From Silicimonas algicola (GTDB taxonomy: Bacteria; Pseudomonadota; Alphaproteobacteria; Rhodobacterales; Rhodobacteraceae): a stretch of DNA of 64,000 nt. The first letter of the stretch is position 1. Each line of letters starts with the position of its first letter. The position numbers and the translations under genes are program-made. This document shows, in pieces, positions 61,517 through 64,000 of this stretch. Location: positions 496,001 through 560,000 of the forward strand of contig NZ_QGGV01000002.1 in NCBI RefSeq assembly GCF_003148765.1. The letters are read 5' to 3'. Below the pieces are notes generated by a model, which was not told where the DNA came from, ran no database searches, and worked only from the letters and a program-made list of their open reading frames with translations.

Positions 61517-62353
61517 CTAGCCTAGACTGCGCGCCAGGGCGCAGAACCGCTCCAGATCCACCGTCTCGGCCCGGTCCGTGGGGTCGATTCCCGCGGCTCT
61601 CAGACGATCCTCGATGTCGGGCGCAAGGCTCTTGAGGCTTGCCCGCAGCATCTTGCGGCGCTGGTTGAAGCCCGCCGCCACGACACGTTCCAGCACCTTG
61701 GGATCGGCCTCGAACCGGGGCGTGGCCCGCGCCACCAGGTTCACGACCGCCGAGCGCACCTTGGGCGGCGGCGTGAAGGCTTCGGGCGGCAGCTCCATCA
61801 CGATTTTCGCGTCGCACCGCCACTGCGCCAGCAGGGCCAGCCGGCCATAGGCCTTGGAGCCCGGCACCGCCACGATCCGTTCGGCCACCTCGCGTTGAAA
61901 CATCAGCGTCAGGCTCTGCCAGACGGGAGGCCAGACGGAGGGCGTCAGCCAGCGCACCAGAAGCTCGGTGCCCACGTTGTAGGGCAGGTTCGCCACGATC
62001 TTGATGGGCGGCGTCAGATGCGCCGAGACGTCCAGTCCAAGCGCGTCGGCGTTCACGACCGAAAGTCTGCCCGGATAGGCCTCGGCGATCTCGGCCAGCG
62101 CGGGAAGGCAGCGCGGATCCTTCTCGACCGCCAGCACATGGCGCGCGCCTTCGGCCAGAAGCCCGCGCGTCAGCCCGCCCGGCCCGGGCCCGACCTCCAG
62201 CACGTCGCATTGCGTCAGGTCGCCCGCGGCGCGCGCGATCTTGGCGGTCAGGTTCAGGTCGAGAAGGAAGTTCTGGCCAAGCGCCTTCTTCGCCGAAAGA
62301 CCGTGCCGGGCGATGACCTCGCGCAGCGGCGGCAACCCGTCGATGGCGCTCAC
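61517..62353 (-). CDS. rsmA: 16S rRNA dimethyladenosine transferase RsmA/KsgA
   Basis: A 278-aa SAM-dependent enzyme that dimethylates A1518 and A1519 of 16S rRNA. Motifs: [11 protein letters not shown] (21-31), [16 protein letters not shown] (SAM site), and the catalytic NLPYN (about 121-125), then FQREVAERI and [13 protein letters not shown], all family-typical. ATG start overlaps the pdxA stop (ATGA). The surA-pdxA-rsmA order is a classical proteobacterial operon. Confidence 0.97.
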   Translation of the reverse strand: MSAIDGLPPLREVIARHGLSAKKALGQNFLLDLNLTAKIARAAGDLTQCDVLEVGPGPGGLTRGLLAEGARHVLAVEKDPRCLPALAEIAEAYPGRLSVVNADALGLDVSAHLTPPIKIVANLPYNVGTELLVRWLTPSVWPPVWQSLTLMFQREVAERIVAVPGSKAYGRLALLAQWRCDAKIVMELPPEAFTPPPKVRSAVVNLVARATPRFEADPKVLERVVAAGFNQRRKMLRASLKSLAPDIEDRLRAAGIDPTDRAETVDLERFCALARSLG

Positions 62354-63339
62354 GCCCCGCCGCCCGAGGCGCGCGTCGCCGCGATGCGGGCAGCCAGTCG
62401 GATCGCCGCGATCATCGAAGCCGGGTTGGCGATGCCTTGCCCCGCGATGTCGAACGCCGTGCCGTGGTCGGGCGAGGTCCGTACGAAGGGCAGGCCGAGC
62501 GTCACGTTGACGCCCCGGTCGAAGGCCAGCGTCTTGATCGGGATCAGCGCCTGGTCGTGGTACATGCAGACCGCCGCGTCATAGCGCGCCCGCGCCTCGG
62601 CATGGAACATCGTGTCGGCGGGCAGGGGGCCTGCGACCGCCATCCCCTCCGCCCGAAGATCCTCGCACAGGGGACCGATCCAGCGCATCTCCTCCGCTCC
62701 CAAGAGGCCACCTTCCCCGGCGTGCGGGTTCAGCCCGGCTACGGCGATGCGCGGCGCGGCGAGGCCGAAATCGCGGACAAGGCCCTTCGCCGTGATCCGG
62801 ATGACGCTTTCCAGAAGCTCGGGCGTAAGCGCGCCCGGCACCGCGGAGAGCGGAATGTGGATCGTGGCGGGCACGACGCGCAGTTCGTCGGATGCCAGCA
62901 TCATCACCGCCTGTGCGCCCCCCGCGAGATCGGCGAGAAACTCGGTATGTCCGGGAAAGCCGAAGCCCGCGTGATCGGCCAGAACCTTTTTCGAGATCGG
63001 CGCAGTGCAGACCGCCGACGCCTCGCCGGACCGGGTCAGATCGACCGCGCGCCGGATCACCTCGACGACGCCCGGGGCGTTGGCGGGTGTCGGCCGTCCG
63101 GGCCGGGCCGGGTCGGGGAAGGCATGGGGCAGGACCGGCAGTCCGGTCGCGGCGGCGGCGGGTGCCTGAGACGGGTCGTCGATCACCGCAAGGGGCGTGC
63201 CGGATGGGAAATGCGCGGGATCGCCGATCACGAAGAAAGGCACGTCGGCGCCAAGCGCCCGCCACGCGCCGAGCGAGATTTCCGGCCCGATGCCCGAAGG
63301 ATCGCCGCAGGTGACGGCGACGGGGGGAAGCCCTGTCAC
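62350..63339 (-). CDS. pdxA: 4-hydroxythreonine-4-phosphate dehydrogenase
   Basis: A 329-aa metal- and NAD-dependent enzyme of pyridoxal phosphate synthesis. It starts GTG with [20 protein letters not shown], typical of PdxA. Substrate and metal residues are in [27 protein letters not shown] and [33 protein letters not shown] closes the domain. It lies 13 nt after the surA stop and overlaps rsmA. Confidence 0.96.
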   Translation of the reverse strand: MTGLPPVAVTCGDPSGIGPEISLGAWRALGADVPFFVIGDPAHFPSGTPLAVIDDPSQAPAAAATGLPVLPHAFPDPARPGRPTPANAPGVVEVIRRAVDLTRSGEASAVCTAPISKKVLADHAGFGFPGHTEFLADLAGGAQAVMMLASDELRVVPATIHIPLSAVPGALTPELLESVIRITAKGLVRDFGLAAPRIAVAGLNPHAGEGGLLGAEEMRWIGPLCEDLRAEGMAVAGPLPADTMFHAEARARYDAAVCMYHDQALIPIKTLAFDRGVNVTLGLPFVRTSPDHGTAFDIAGQGIANPASMIAAIRLAARIAATRASGGGA

Positions 63340-63352
63340 GGGTCGCCCGCGC

Positions 63353-64000
63353 CTATTGGAGGGTCGTGATGACGCTGCGCGCGCGCAGGTCGGCGAGGTA
63401 GTCCACGGCCTGAGCGGTCATCCGTGCATTCAGCAACTGCGTCCCGATGATCTCGAAGTCGACCGTGCTCTCCTGCCCCGACTTCCGCTCGCACAGCATC
63501 AGGACCGTCGCGTTGGCGCCCCGCACGACCGAGGTCGTCGCCTCGTTGACGTCGAGCGACGCGATGGCGCCGCGCACATCGGGGGGCAGCGCGCCCTGCG
63601 GCACCGTTTCGCGGATCAGCCGTTCAGGCGGAAGGCCCTCCGCCACGCCGTAGAGATCGTCGCAGGTGTCGACGCTGGCCTTGACCGCCTCGGCCGCCGC
63701 CCGGTCGGGTCCGGCGATGTAGAGCGCGTAGTCGACCGCAAGGTCGGACGGCGCGCCGGCCTGCACCCGTTCCAGGTCGCGCAGGCGGTAGAGCGCCACC
63801 GCATTCTCGATTTCGACCGGGCGGCTGGTCTGGCCGGGCGTCAGTCCCGCCACGATGCCGCGCACATCGTCGGGCAGGCTTTCGAGTGCGACCCAGGCCT
63901 GTTCGCCTCCGCGCGAGGCCGAGGGCGCGACCGAGAAGCGGCGCGCGGCGGCCGCGAAGTCGGCGTCGTCGTCGATCTGCGCCAACTCGGCGGCGCGCGT
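63353..64000 (-). CDS. surA: SurA-like periplasmic chaperone/PPIase, N-terminus beyond window
   Basis: The last 216 residues of a SurA-type protein that helps outer membrane proteins fold. The visible part starts in the parvulin (PpiC) domain (FAAAARRFSVAPSASRGGEQAWVALESLPDDV; PGQTSRPVEIENAVALYRLRD) and ends with the C-terminal helical region (EIIGTQLLNARMTAQAVDYLADLRA). The frame is open to the right edge, so signal peptide and N-domain lie outside. Position before pdxA-rsmA supports the name; sequence identity to E. coli SurA appears low. Confidence 0.82.
   Translation of the reverse strand, partial: TRAAELAQIDDDADFAAAARRFSVAPSASRGGEQAWVALESLPDDVRGIVAGLTPGQTSRPVEIENAVALYRLRDLERVQAGAPSDLAVDYALYIAGPDRAAAEAVKASVDTCDDLYGVAEGLPPERLIRETVPQGALPPDVRGAIASLDVNEATTSVVRGANATVLMLCERKSGQESTVDFEIIGTQLLNARMTAQAVDYLADLRARSVITTLQ

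Overview
This is a 64 kb stretch of an alphaproteobacterial chromosome, almost certainly Rhodobacterales/Rhodobacteraceae. The basis is the high GC content, the iscR-suf operon with a single-cysteine IscR, the iscR promoter carrying an Irr/ICE-like palindrome, the alphaproteobacterial DUF4167 protein beside prfA-prmC, and surA-pdxA-rsmA at the right edge. Gene density is high, with many 1-4 nt stop/start overlaps. I see no rRNA, CRISPR array, insertion sequence, prophage or replication origin. One tRNA, Arg(CCG), is present.

Layout. 1-4.2 kb: 3' part of acnA, then a ccmC-ccmD-ccmG cytochrome c maturation operon on the minus strand without ccmAB. 4.3-8.7 kb: an M20 amidohydrolase and a 1042-aa three-domain glycosyltransferase with an internal duplication. 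8.7-13.2 kb: a minus-strand operon of acyl-CoA dehydrogenase (DmdC-like), MBL hydrolase and DUF6173 protein, divergent from a Sua5/TsaC gene. 13.3-15 kb: M48 lipoprotein protease and an alpha/beta hydrolase. 15-24.2 kb: the iscR-suf iron-sulfur operon with four small accessory genes and a YIP1 pair interspersed, and an intrinsic terminator before sufC. 24.2-26.8 kb: LysR regulator, small cysteine-rich lipoprotein, tRNA-Arg, then a scar of four gene fragments: prepilin peptidase, GspC, GspD signal peptide and a DUF4198 tail. This reads as a deleted type II secretion locus.

26.8-31.4 kb: P2A-type Ca2+ ATPase and a CPA-family Na+/H+ antiporter with a TrkA-N-like domain. 31.4-36.7 kb: a catalytically disarmed phosphomannomutase homologue, a LuxR-type response regulator and, divergently, a periplasmic molybdopterin-fold protein without its cofactor cysteine plus a hybrid histidine kinase with PAS, REC and Hpt domains. 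This looks like one sensory module. 36.7-42.9 kb: a rhodanese, then a tightly overlapping catabolic operon of FAD oxidoreductase, HyuA, HyuB and SDR. 43-45.5 kb: two divergent cell-wall genes (DUF882/M15 peptidase and L,D-transpeptidase). 45.5-48.2 kb: lpxD, acyl carrier protein and ketoacyl synthase, probably for lipid A acyl chains. 48.2-56.8 kb: a minus-strand series: ZntB-like transporter, PhzF, Na+/H+ antiporter, SelO, GNAT, nucleoside hydrolase, FbpA-type iron-binding protein, ThpR and MazG. 56.8-64 kb: agmatinase, DUF1499 protein, prfA-prmC, the repeat-rich DUF4167 protein, rsmA, pdxA and the 3' part of surA.

The strongest leads for follow-up are the phosphohexomutase pseudoenzyme next to the sensory module, the type II secretion scar beside tRNA-Arg, and the single-Cys IscR with a palindromic operator over its promoter. 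All functional statements come from reading the sequence and general family knowledge; no database search was run.
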